Source of the DNA: Naegleria lovaniensis
Taxonomy: Eukaryota > Heterolobosea > Eutetramitea > Acrasida > Naegleriidae
Assembly: GCF_003324165.1 (NCBI RefSeq)
Contig: NW_025407903.1
Coordinates: 1 to 32,398 of the forward strand
Reading direction: 5' to 3'
Length of the DNA stretch: 32,398 nt
Shown: one piece after another, positions 19,698 through 29,500 of the stretch
Layout: each line of letters starts with the position of its first letter
Numbering within the stretch: position 1 is the first letter of the stretch
Notes under the pieces: generated by a model
Seen by the model: the letters and a program-made list of their open reading frames with translations, nothing else
Told to the model about the DNA's origin: nothing
Database searches by the model: none
Position numbers and translations under genes: made by a program

Positions 19698-21569
19698 TTA
19701 CTCCTCTTCATGATAATCATTCATCATTTTGAGAAATCTTCTCTTGATAAATGCCAACACATTCTCCACCACAACATCCACTCTCAATATTGGATCACAT
19801 GCATTGGATGCTTTGGCAGTTGGTCTTGCATTGCATTGAGTCGATACATTCTCCTCTCCTCTCAATAATTCCAAATAATCCACAACCATCGTGTTGGGAA
19901 GAGCTCTCAAAATTTGAAAACTCTCTCCGGTGTGACATCCTCGATCTGAATAACATTCTGGAGCAATGAGAACGGTAGTATCTTTTCTCATATACACTGA
20001 GTAATAAGCAGCACTTCCTTGATCGGAAATGTAGACATCCATGTTGGAAAAGAATTTCACTTGTTGTGAAACATTCATGGATTGAAGATCTAATTCCACA
20101 GATTCTACTTGAAGAGGTTGTTTCGAATGATAGAGGGAGAGATAGGGATCGTTTTGTAACTTGTCTCGAATGGCCTTAATTAATTCGTCGACGTTCCAAA
20201 TAATTTTTCCATGCCCGGAGGAGAGTGACTTTTTGTGAATGACAATTTTCACAGGTTTTTTCTTTAAAAACGGAATCATTGCTTGTGGATCATCTTCCTC
20301 ACTTGGTAATGGAGAAATTCCAAGCTTGTAATAGACTAATTGTCGATACTGCACAAAAATCATCTCGCGCGATGAAAATGCTCGAAACAGACCTGAAGTG
20401 AGTCCAATTCTGAATGTGGAAAAACATGCTTGTAAGACATTAGTTCTTGGAAAATTCGTTCCTCGTGGTGTGTTGCGACATGGCAACAAATCGACACGTG
20501 TGAAATCGTTCTGTCGACACAATTGAAGCGGTGGATTGTTGCTAAATAATTGTGGTAATTTCAATGAAAATTCATCAGCCAAACTCTCATTATATCGATA
20601 GGAACCAATCCAATTGTGAGCAACTTGTTCATAAATATCATCCAAATAAAGAATGTGATTATTTAACAGAGTGTCCAGATCTCGAGTTGAAGCGAGTGGA
20701 TTAAAATTCATCATGAGCATGACAATCATTGCAATATTGTCAAATAAAAAGTGCCCCATATTTCCTGCAGCGTATCTTTTCAGTACATAGACTGGTTCAG
20801 AGTAGAATTTGAAATTTTTATCCAATTCGACAGGTTCTCCTAAAATGGAATGTAAGGGTTTGTCAGACCATGTGGAACCTGGAATGGAAGATGCATTTAA
20901 CACTTTTTCAACAATAGAATTCCCTTGTTGGGTTCGTTCAAATTCAAAAACTAATTCTGAATCCAAAACTCTCATAAAGTGAAGACCTCGATTCGATTCA
21001 AATCTTCCCTGATTATAAATCCAAGGTCTTCGATTCAATTCGTCGAGAATGGAATCTTTTTTACCAAATAATCGATCTTTGGACATGTACAATAAAAACT
21101 GTCCTCTCGTATTGATACAAACATTTTCAATTTGACATGATGTGAATAATGATTGTCGAGTGTATCGATTGCATTGATAATTTCCAAACATGACTTGTCT
21201 TCGTCGTCCCATTTTGTTTCTCATGATGATGTTTGAGACTTTTGGTGTCGTCGTCACAGATCGATGCGAGTTCGAAAGAACCTTATCCTCTGCATGTTCC
21301 AAAATTTCTTGTTGAGCAGAAAAGTTGTTTTTCGTCCATTCTGAATTCAGTTCAAGTGGCCGACGTGGTTGTATTCCATGTAAAAATTTTGAAACATTCC
21401 GAACGAGTACCAATCCATAACATGCACAAAATAAAAACATGAGAAATACAAGGAAGGATGTGAGCAAAAAACGAGGACGTTTCCATAAAGAGGGTTGTGA
21501 AATCGAGGGCCACATGGAGGACACACGATGGTCTCTCAGATGTGGAAACATTTTTTTGAAATTGTTCAT
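19698..21569 (-). CDS. GT61-like type II membrane glycosyltransferase, paralog 1
   Basis: This single-exon minus-strand gene encodes 623 residues from the first ATG (the longer open frame starts at a GTG). A basic cytosolic tail is followed by one membrane segment at about residues 30-50 (LLTSFLVFLMFLFCACYGL), then a stem and a large lumenal domain, the plan of a Golgi type II glycosyltransferase. Lumenal blocks shared with the next two genes are a CNRY/SC/VC cysteine motif, YAAGNMGHFLFDNIAM, HILYLDD, LQLC, LPCRN, SPLPSEEDD, HGKIIWNVDELI, QVKFFSNMDVYISDQGSAAY and CDPIL. The late block, with Q-V-x-F-x-x-x-D-V before a G-S-A turn, resembles the EQV...HGA region of family GT61 (DUF563). Donor and acceptor are unknown. 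Confidence 0.75.
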   Translation of the reverse strand: MNNFKKMFPHLRDHRVSSMWPSISQPSLWKRPRFLLTSFLVFLMFLFCACYGLVLVRNVSKFLHGIQPRRPLELNSEWTKNNFSAQQEILEHAEDKVLSNSHRSVTTTPKVSNIIMRNKMGRRRQVMFGNYQCNRYTRQSLFTSCQIENVCINTRGQFLLYMSKDRLFGKKDSILDELNRRPWIYNQGRFESNRGLHFMRVLDSELVFEFERTQQGNSIVEKVLNASSIPGSTWSDKPLHSILGEPVELDKNFKFYSEPVYVLKRYAAGNMGHFLFDNIAMIVMLMMNFNPLASTRDLDTLLNNHILYLDDIYEQVAHNWIGSYRYNESLADEFSLKLPQLFSNNPPLQLCRQNDFTRVDLLPCRNTPRGTNFPRTNVLQACFSTFRIGLTSGLFRAFSSREMIFVQYRQLVYYKLGISPLPSEEDDPQAMIPFLKKKPVKIVIHKKSLSSGHGKIIWNVDELIKAIRDKLQNDPYLSLYHSKQPLQVESVELDLQSMNVSQQVKFFSNMDVYISDQGSAAYYSVYMRKDTTVLIAPECYSDRGCHTGESFQILRALPNTMVVDYLELLRGEENVSTQCNARPTAKASNACDPILRVDVVVENVLAFIKRRFLKMMNDYHEEE

Positions 21570-21761
21570 ACAACCGTCATGCACATTTTTGTATTTCCTT
21601 TTTTAGAGAGATAACATGACAGAATCAACCAATGGTGAAAATAACTTCAATATTAGTATTTTTATTAATACTGTGCGAGTCGAATGAAAAGTAGCTCTTT
21701 TCCAAACTCAATTCCACAATTTTATGAAAAAGTATCGTCATCCTATTCACCTTTAACAAAA

Positions 21762-23696
21762 CTAAAACATTTGATTCTGAACCATTTTCAAATATCTCTT
21801 TTTCAACATGGCACTCACAGTCTCTACAATCAAATCTGGATCAAATATTGGATCACATCCTTCCTTGTCTTTTTCAGTAGGTCTTGGCTTACACGAATTT
21901 TTGTGATCAATTTCCAAATACGAAACAATATTCGCATGTGAAATACCTTCAATGGTCATGAAACCTTCACCGACCCAACAGCCAGTATCTAAATTTTCTT
22001 TCATCCAACATGAAGGACCAACAATGGCAGTCGTGTCCTTTCTCAAATACACTGAATAATAAGAAGCACTTCCTTGATCGGCAATGTAAACATCAATATC
22101 GGAAAAGTATTGAACTTGTTGAGAGAGAGGTAAATGAGCAAATTCCAAAACTTGTATTTCAATTCGTTGGTGTGAATGATATAATTTCAAATATGGGTCG
22201 GAAGGAATTCGAGTTTTTAGGGCTTGATAAATTTCGTCAACGTTGTAAATAACTTTTCCGTGTGAACTCTTGTGGATAGGTTTTTTGTGAATGACAACTT
22301 TGATTGGTTTCTTGTTCAAGTAAGGAATCATTTTGGTCGAGTCGTCTTCTTCACTTGGTAAAGGATAAATTCCTAATTGATGAAATGTCAATTGTCGATA
22401 AAAGCTAAATACAAATTCTCTTCCTGGAAAACTCTTAAAAACAGGTTCTGCTCCAACACGAAATTGTGAAAAACATGCTGCCAATGTCACATGTTGAGGA
22501 GATGGCTCTGAAACGAGTGGGACATCTTCTGCATTTCGACATGGTAATTTTTCAAGTGAATACTTGTCTTTTGTTTTACACAGTTGAAGTATTGGATTTG
22601 AAGTCACATATCTCGATACCTCCAGAGTAATATCGTCCGATTGTTTTTCATCATAATGGTAGGTACCAATCCAATTGTGAAGTGAATGATCGAAAAGATC
22701 ATCCAAATAGAGAATGTGATTGTCGAGCAACTTTTTAAAATCGTCATACGTAGGAGCAAAGGTAAATTCAAATTCCATTTGTTGAGCAATGACCATGGCA
22801 ATGTTATCAAAAATAAAGTGTCCCATATTTCCCGAGGCATATCTTTTCAAGGCATACACAGGTTTTGGAAAATAGCGAAAATTCGAATCCAATGTCACAA
22901 TTTTTCGAGTTGTTGTCTCTTCTTGATTGACATTTTCATTATCTTGATCGTTTTTGCTGACTGCTATTGGTGCTTTGGTTGGATGATCCAACTTTAAGGT
23001 CAATTCTTGATCCAAAATTCGAACTCGAAAATCACCTCTCTGAGTTTCCAATCTTCCCTGTGAATAGGTCCAAATCTGTTCGTTGAAATGTTTGAAATAT
23101 TCACTTTCATTTCCACGGAAGAGTCGATTTTTTGGATGAAATAACACAAATTCACCTCTCGTTGCCAAACACAAATCATCAAAATGACACGAATAATACG
23201 TGTAATGAGCTTGACCTTCGAATTTGTAATTACATCGATAATTTCCATTCAATTTCATATGAATATCATATCTTGGAAAAAGTGGCAATTCTTGTGGTGG
23301 TGGGAATGAGTTGGATGCTTTTAGTGTATTGTCATCCTTGTTGTTCACATGATTCATCGTTTTATGATTCATCATGTTTTGATTTGTGTGATGATTCAAA
23401 TGTTGATCATTCGAAGAAGAATTTTGAGAATGTGATGATTTGGAAATATTCTCGAACCGAGTGGATGTGGTGGTTATTCGTTTGTTATGAACAATTTGAT
23501 AATATAAATAAATAATGGTGATGATAAAAGTGCAAAGAATGAATAATTTGAAAAGATTTACTCGATGTTTGGAGAAGAGGAGAGAACGGAAGGAAATGTG
23601 TGAGGAGTGATGGGAAGGAGAAGGTAGTGTATGGGTGGACGAAAGTCCGAATAATGATGATGGTGCAAGAGAGTCTTTGAAATTGCGTGTGCTCAT
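21762..23696 (-). CDS. GT61-like type II membrane glycosyltransferase, paralog 2
   Basis: This single-exon minus-strand gene encodes 644 residues. The ATG complementary to 23694-23696 (MSTRNF) is chosen because the longer frame starts at a TTG. A Ser/His-rich cytosolic tail precedes a membrane anchor (LFKLFILCTFIITIIYLYY, about residues 45-65) and a His/Asn-rich stem. The lumenal domain repeats the blocks of paralog 1: GNYRCN, SCHFDDLC, YASGNMGHFIFDNIAM, HILYLDDLFDHSLHNWIG, LPCRN, YPLPSEEDD, HGKVIYNVDEIY, QVQYFSDIDVYIADQGSASY and CDPIF. It keeps the GNMGHF and DQGSA motifs, so it is the copy most like paralog 1. It lies 192 bases upstream of paralog 1 on the same strand. Confidence 0.75.
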   Translation of the reverse strand: MSTRNFKDSLAPSSLFGLSSTHTLPSPSHHSSHISFRSLLFSKHRVNLFKLFILCTFIITIIYLYYQIVHNKRITTTSTRFENISKSSHSQNSSSNDQHLNHHTNQNMMNHKTMNHVNNKDDNTLKASNSFPPPQELPLFPRYDIHMKLNGNYRCNYKFEGQAHYTYYSCHFDDLCLATRGEFVLFHPKNRLFRGNESEYFKHFNEQIWTYSQGRLETQRGDFRVRILDQELTLKLDHPTKAPIAVSKNDQDNENVNQEETTTRKIVTLDSNFRYFPKPVYALKRYASGNMGHFIFDNIAMVIAQQMEFEFTFAPTYDDFKKLLDNHILYLDDLFDHSLHNWIGTYHYDEKQSDDITLEVSRYVTSNPILQLCKTKDKYSLEKLPCRNAEDVPLVSEPSPQHVTLAACFSQFRVGAEPVFKSFPGREFVFSFYRQLTFHQLGIYPLPSEEDDSTKMIPYLNKKPIKVVIHKKPIHKSSHGKVIYNVDEIYQALKTRIPSDPYLKLYHSHQRIEIQVLEFAHLPLSQQVQYFSDIDVYIADQGSASYYSVYLRKDTTAIVGPSCWMKENLDTGCWVGEGFMTIEGISHANIVSYLEIDHKNSCKPRPTEKDKEGCDPIFDPDLIVETVSAMLKKRYLKMVQNQMF

Positions 23697-23766
23697 TTTT
23701 CTTGTTGGACTTGCCAACTGTCAAAAGTGTCAACTACTAAAAAGGCAACCAAGCGACGGTAAGCCA

Positions 23767-25578
23767 TTAATTTAAAATCTTCAAATATCTTTTCTTCAAC
23801 AATTGCACCACACTCTCAGCCATGATTTGAGCGTCCAAAATGGGATCACAAATCGATCGAGCCTTTGCCGAAGCATCTCGTCGTTGACATTTCACATTCT
23901 TTGCGTCCAACTCTAAATAATCAATCACTTGAACTGCTGGCAATGCTTTCAAAGTTTGAAATGCCACACTCGATTCACATCGACTTGAATGATTCACAGC
24001 AGCAGTATCGTTGAAAACTGATGTGCATTCAGGTGCCACAATCATTGATGTATCTGCTCTCATAAACATGGAATAATAAGCTGCACTTCCTGAATCGGTA
24101 ATGAACACATCCACTGTTGAGAAATAATTCACATGTTCATGGGAAAAACTTTTTGGAAATTCAAAAAACTCTACTAGAATCGATGAACGTAAATGAATTA
24201 ATTGTTGGAGGAGAATATCATTTTGAATATTATGCGAGGTGAATCTTTCTTTTAAGGTTTTTGCAATTTCTTCAGCATTGGCAATAAATGGACCATGAGA
24301 ATGTGAGGAAGGTTTGTGAATCGCTACTCGAACCATTTTAAAATCTAAATATTCAATCATTCGATGCGTATCATTTTCTTCGTGTGGAAGTGGTCGAATA
24401 TTGAGATTGGAATATGCCAATTGTCGTAATGTTGAAGCCACACTTTCTCTTCGATATAAATTTTTGTGAAAGGGTGCAGTAAGACCAACTAGTAAATGTG
24501 AAAAGCAGGATTGCAAGACGAGTGGTTTTTCAGAGCCTTGATTTTTCGAATGATGATTGGAAACAGTCGAAGATTTTGCACCCACATTTCGACATGGTAA
24601 TTTCTCAATGGAAAAATGATTCAATTTCGTTTCACAGAGTTGCAAGGGTGGTCGCTTACTGATCAAACTCGCCATTTTCAATGAATGATCATCAGCAATG
24701 GATGGATCTGAAAAGTGAGTGGCTACCTCATTATTAGGAGTGACCTTATCAAACACATCATCCAAATATAAAATGGTGTGATTGAGTAGAGATTCGAATT
24801 CTTGCGAATTTGAAACTGGATGATAGCTCATCATTAAGGAAACGACCATCAGTAAATTATCGACAAGAAATCGATCGAATTTTCCAGCAGCATATCGTTT
24901 GAGAGCATAGGTTGGTGTTGTGAAATAGGTAAAGTTCGAATCCAATTCAATCGGAGTGATTGTGACACCGTCATGGGTGAATGGCTGACTCGTTTTTTTG
25001 TAATGTGTGAAAATTTCTCGAATTTTTTGTGGTGCAGTGTTGGACCATCCAGAAATTGAACTTGCTCCCAACCATTGTGTTTCAGAGATCTGTTGAGAAC
25101 TCGTGTTGGTAATATTTTGTGAATATTGTTTGACATGTTCCAAAACAAGATCTGCATCAATGACTCGTACTTGAAAATTTCCTCTCAATGTTTCCACTCG
25201 TCCTTGAGCATAGGTCCAAACTTCGGAATTGAGTACTTTCAAGAAATCTTTTTGAGAGCCCCAGAGTCGTTCGGAAGGATGGAACAAGACAAATTGGCCA
25301 TTCGTTGCAAGACAAATATTTTCAATGTCGCACGTGATGAAGGATGTCTTTCTGACAAAATAACGATTACATCTGAAATTTCCGAATAATGGTTTTCTAG
25401 TGACAGGGTCATCGTGTGATGATACTAGAGGTACTAGATACCAAATTCCTAACAGCCATGACGAAACAAGTGCGAGAAGAAACACGGAGAAGTGAGAAGG
25501 GTACATGGTTGGGACAAAATTCAAGAATTTTTTTTGGCAAGTGACGGAACACAACGAATAACCTGAGACGCAAGGCAT
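23767..25578 (-). CDS. GT61-like type II membrane protein, paralog 3, diverged motifs
   Basis: This single-exon minus-strand gene encodes 603 residues from the first ATG (complement of 25576-25578). An ATG 24 codons later (complement of 25504-25506) is an equally good start and places the hydrophobic anchor FLLALVSSWLLGIWYLV nearer the N-terminus. The stem is much shorter than in its neighbours. Shared blocks are GNFRCNRY, TCDIENIC, YALKRYAAG, TILYLDDVFD, LQLC, LPCRN, RPLPHEEND, STVDVFITDSGSAAYY and ICDPIL. Two motifs kept in the other copies differ: GNMGHF is GKFDRF, so the His is lost, and DQGSA is DSGSA. The NVDE block is also changed to NAEE. It starts 70 bases upstream of paralog 2 and follows H2B on the same strand. 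Confidence 0.72.
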   Translation of the reverse strand: MPCVSGYSLCSVTCQKKFLNFVPTMYPSHFSVFLLALVSSWLLGIWYLVPLVSSHDDPVTRKPLFGNFRCNRYFVRKTSFITCDIENICLATNGQFVLFHPSERLWGSQKDFLKVLNSEVWTYAQGRVETLRGNFQVRVIDADLVLEHVKQYSQNITNTSSQQISETQWLGASSISGWSNTAPQKIREIFTHYKKTSQPFTHDGVTITPIELDSNFTYFTTPTYALKRYAAGKFDRFLVDNLLMVVSLMMSYHPVSNSQEFESLLNHTILYLDDVFDKVTPNNEVATHFSDPSIADDHSLKMASLISKRPPLQLCETKLNHFSIEKLPCRNVGAKSSTVSNHHSKNQGSEKPLVLQSCFSHLLVGLTAPFHKNLYRRESVASTLRQLAYSNLNIRPLPHEENDTHRMIEYLDFKMVRVAIHKPSSHSHGPFIANAEEIAKTLKERFTSHNIQNDILLQQLIHLRSSILVEFFEFPKSFSHEHVNYFSTVDVFITDSGSAAYYSMFMRADTSMIVAPECTSVFNDTAAVNHSSRCESSVAFQTLKALPAVQVIDYLELDAKNVKCQRRDASAKARSICDPILDAQIMAESVVQLLKKRYLKILN

Positions 25579-25693
25579 CAATAAAATTGTGACCTTGTCA
25601 TTGACAGCAATTTTTGAGTTTTATAAGTTAAAATTTACAAGAGGCCTAGGGTGATGTGTTTGAGGTAGATGTGAGTTGTAATAAAACGCAAGC

Positions 25694-26176
25694 TTATTCC
25701 TTGCTCTTCTCAGCAGTCTTTTCTTTCTTTTCCTTCTTCTCTCTCTTCTTAGTCAATGGCTTTCCAGAAGATTGTTGATACTTGGTCACAGCCTTTGTAC
25801 CTTCAGAAACAGCATGCTTGGCCAATTCACCAGGGAGAATCAATCTGACTGCAGTTTGAATCTCTCTTGACGACAAGGTCTTAGTTCCGTTGACTCTACA
25901 CAATTGAGCAGCTTCGTTGGCAATTCTTTCAAAGATGTCTTGAATGAAGGAGTTCATGATGGACATGGCCTTGGTTGAGATACCAATATCGCTGTGGACT
26001 TGTCTCAAGACCTTGTAAATGTAAGAGCTGTAGGATTCATGTCTAGATTTCTTCTTCTTCTTATCGTCATCAGCTTCACCTTCAGCCTTGTCAGCCTTTG
26101 TGGTCTTTGGTGCCTTTGGCTTCTTGGTTTCCTTTTGTTTATCGGATTTTTCAGTCTTCTTGGTTGCTGGAGCCAT
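25694..26176 (-). CDS. H2B: Histone H2B with extended basic C-terminus
   Basis: This single-exon minus-strand gene encodes 160 residues. A Lys/Ala/Pro-rich N-terminal tail of about 46 residues precedes the histone fold: [61 protein letters not shown] and the C-terminal helix [13 protein letters not shown]2B pairs with H2A in the nucleosome. Canonical H2B ends a few residues after TKYTSS; here the sequence continues for about 25 residues ([15 protein letters not shown], then more Lys/Glu). The lysine of AVTKY, the conserved ubiquitination site, is kept. No animal-type histone 3' stem-loop is visible after the stop. The gene is divergent from the chromokinesin gene across a 368-base gap. Confidence 0.97.
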   Translation of the reverse strand: MAPATKKTEKSDKQKETKKPKAPKTTKADKAEGEADDDKKKKKSRHESYSSYIYKVLRQVHSDIGISTKAMSIMNSFIQDIFERIANEAAQLCRVNGTKTLSSREIQTAVRLILPGELAKHAVSEGTKAVTKYQQSSGKPLTKKREKKEKKEKTAEKSKE

Positions 26177-26544
26177 TTGTTGTTACGTTGTTGATGTTGT
26201 TGGGAATTTTTTTTGTGGTGTGGGAATTTTTATTGCTGAAATTTTTTAAACTCAAAACGCCATAACAGCTTTTTGTAAACTAAAGTGGATCGAATTTTTT
26301 GGCGGGTCAAGTGCCTTTGGTGAGAAAAATTCGAATGGAACCACTTCCTTGAGACACTTCTTCAAACCTTCAATTACATGTTGCAAAGGCGATCTGATTC
26401 TGTATCAGCGAGTTGTTTTGATCAGATCATAAGTTTCGTTCAACACCAACGCCTCGTTTCGCAAGTGTGCTTTTCGATAACCTAATCAGAGGTTCCCGCT
26501 CACACCAAATATCCAACCGTTACACATGAAAAAATTCAGAAGAA
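26177..26544. promoter_or_regulatory. Divergent intergenic region between H2B and the kinesin gene, with an E2F-like site
   Basis: These 368 bases separate two opposed start codons. TTTGGCGGG at 26298-26306, preceded by further T residues, matches the E2F/DP consensus TTTSSCGC in its core and lies about 120 bases from the H2B start. T-rich tracts flank the H2B side. No ORF or RNA gene is convincing here. Confidence 0.4.
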
Positions 26545-29500
26545 ATGATCAAATTGCCTCTTCAGCATCAACAACAGCAATTTTCATCATCATTTTCACA
26601 TAGAACCGACTCGACATTTTCTCCCAACAATGCAACTACTAAAACCTGTTCATCCCCATCCACCACAACATCCAAGATGATGAACAAGGTACGAGTTGTT
26701 TCTCGTGTTCGTCCATTACTCTCCGATGAATTTGAAAAATCCAACTTTAAAACATGCCGAGTGGCTTCTAGTAGTAATAGTAGCACTACCACAAGTAGTA
26801 TGGTCAATGATACTCCTAAATCACCTCCTCATAATCTCGTCTTTATGAAAGATCCAAGAAATCCCGGAGATGAAATTAAATTTGAATTTGACTCGAGTTA
26901 TGATGAAGAGGCTACACAGAATGAAATCTTTCAACATGAAATTCTACCCATATTACCATCCCTCTTTGAAGGTATAAACACGACTGTATTTTGTTATGGA
27001 ATGACCGGAAGCGGTAAGTTTTTGACTTTCCCACAATACAGCTGCTCTCTAAAAAACGTTTGTTTTCTTCTTCTTACACTCTCTTGGATCATCATCTCTT
27101 GCATCATTATCATGTAGGCAAAACATTTACCATGCAAGGAGGAGAAACGGTTGAAAACATGGGAATTATTCCACGTGTGGTTCAACAATTACTCTTTCAA
27201 GTTTCCAATCGGCACTACAATGAATCAGAATGTAAACTCTCCATGTCCTATCTTGAAATTTATAACGAGAAGGTCCATGATTTACTTGTCGTTCCTTCTT
27301 CATCCAAAATTTCATCTTCTCCTTCTTCTTCTTCTTCTTCAACAACAACAACAACAATAACTCCATCATCTCTTGTAGATAACACTTCATCCTCCTCCCC
27401 TGCTTTTAAAGATCTCCCCCTTCACGAAGATAAAAACAAGAACATCATTGTGAAAGGACTTGGTTCCAAAACCATCTCAACCTACGATGAATTTTGTGAA
27501 TGGTTCTATCAAGTGGGTATGAAGAATCGTAAAGTAGCTTCCACAAAACTCAACGATCGATCTTCACGTTCCCATGCCATTCTCACTCTCACCGTCAAGA
27601 AGAAGGATGAAAAAACAGGTCAATGGTTCACTGGAAAAATCAATCTCATTGATTTGGCAGGCTCAGAAGACAATAGAAAAACCGGTAATACTGGTACTCG
27701 ACTTACTGAATCGAGTAGTATCAACACCTCTCTTTTCAGCTTGCGTAAAGTTGTGGATCAACTCAATTCAGGCACCCAAAAAGTTTCATATCGAGACAGT
27801 AAACTCACTCGACTCTTGCAAGATTCATTGGGAGGTAATTCTCAAGCCATCATGATTATTAACATTTCTCCCTATACTGAACATTATATGGATACCTTCA
27901 AATCTCTACGTTTTGGAATGAAATCTCAATCCATTGTAAATAAGCCAACCATTCATACTAGTTATTTCGAGAATGAGGAAGAACGAGCAAAGCTTGAAAA
28001 CATGGCAAATATTGGATATGGGGCAGATCGAGAGACTCAACTCAAACTTCTTCAACTCGAGAAGGAGAAGCATTTGATGCAACGTAAAATTGGTGTTCAC
28101 ACTTCGAAAAGTCTCTCATATTCGGATTTGATTCAAGTCGCTACGAATTTTGCAACGAAAGAGGATTTGGAAAGAGCTCAAGCAGATTTGAGACAAGGAT
28201 TGTTGGATCCAATGTTGATCAAAAAGAGTATTTCATTACAGGATGAAATTCTCGATCGGTAAGTAGTACATTTTACTCCACAATTATTTAATATCGTAAA
28301 TTGTGTATAACATATGTACTCTCGCTTGGACCTATGATGATTGTTTTCTTTTCATGAACCAATCTAAATCGTTCCCAATGTTGTTTCCATCATTTTAGAT
28401 TGGCAAAATTGGAACATTTTGCATTGACTCAACAAGGGAGTTCTGTTGCCTTACCAAATTTACAGAGCATTCAAACAGAACTTGGTCACAATTCACCACA
28501 GATGCAATCTTCTCCTCTTGCACAACTCGATGACATTTTGGACATGAAAAAGAGACTTTATTCCATACTGTCAGAGATTGATTCCAAGAGCTCCTCTCCG
28601 CCACCTTTGAATACTCAGTCTTCTTCTCCGTTTTCTAATAATACTCCAACATGGTCATCAACAAGCTCAACAACACCTTCTTCCAGCAAGTTAGAGAACA
28701 ACACTTTGAGCCATGACAAGTTGTCGTATTCAACACCACGATCTGCCCAATCATCAGCCACTCCTTCAAGTCGCAGAAGTAACACCTTACCCACACCACC
28801 TCTCTTTTCCAAAACTAAGACCACTAAGACAACTCTTATTGGATCGACCTCAACCACTCCACTTCACTCTTCTCCAAACAAACCCTTTTTTCAACCTCCC
28901 AAAATTCGTGCTCAAAAAAGTTTCGAAAAGCCAAATCTCATTGGTAAAGTGACCACTCCTCTCAAATCTTCCGTAACCTCAACAACCTCAACAACCTCAA
29001 CGCCAACAACAGCTTTGAAAGAAGTTTCATCATTGAAAAAATCACAAGTTTCTACTACTACTACTCCTGCAGGAACTCTCGCTCGTACACCACTCGCCAA
29101 TATTACGAACCACACCACCACCACTACGACGACGAATGGAGCAATGATGCGTTTGACTACGACGCCTTCTCCTTCAGCTTCAACATGTACGATTGGAAAG
29201 GCAACAACGAGTAAGGTAACACCAAGAAAAGTATTCGCGGATACACCAAAACAAAATCAGGCCATAGTGTTGGAAAAGGCATCCTCTTTGGAACATTTGA
29301 AACTAAAGCACAAACCAAGTAAGAAACCCTTGTCATCCTTAACAACACCGACAACAATGAAAAGTAGTTCTACCGCCACCACACCTCCTTTGTCAGTGAA
29401 TCATCATCAGAAACAAGTAGCATCTGCCTCTAGCAATAAGCCAAATTCTCTCGATTTTAACATGACAGTCGGTTCCATTTCTCCAATTAAGAATCGGGAC

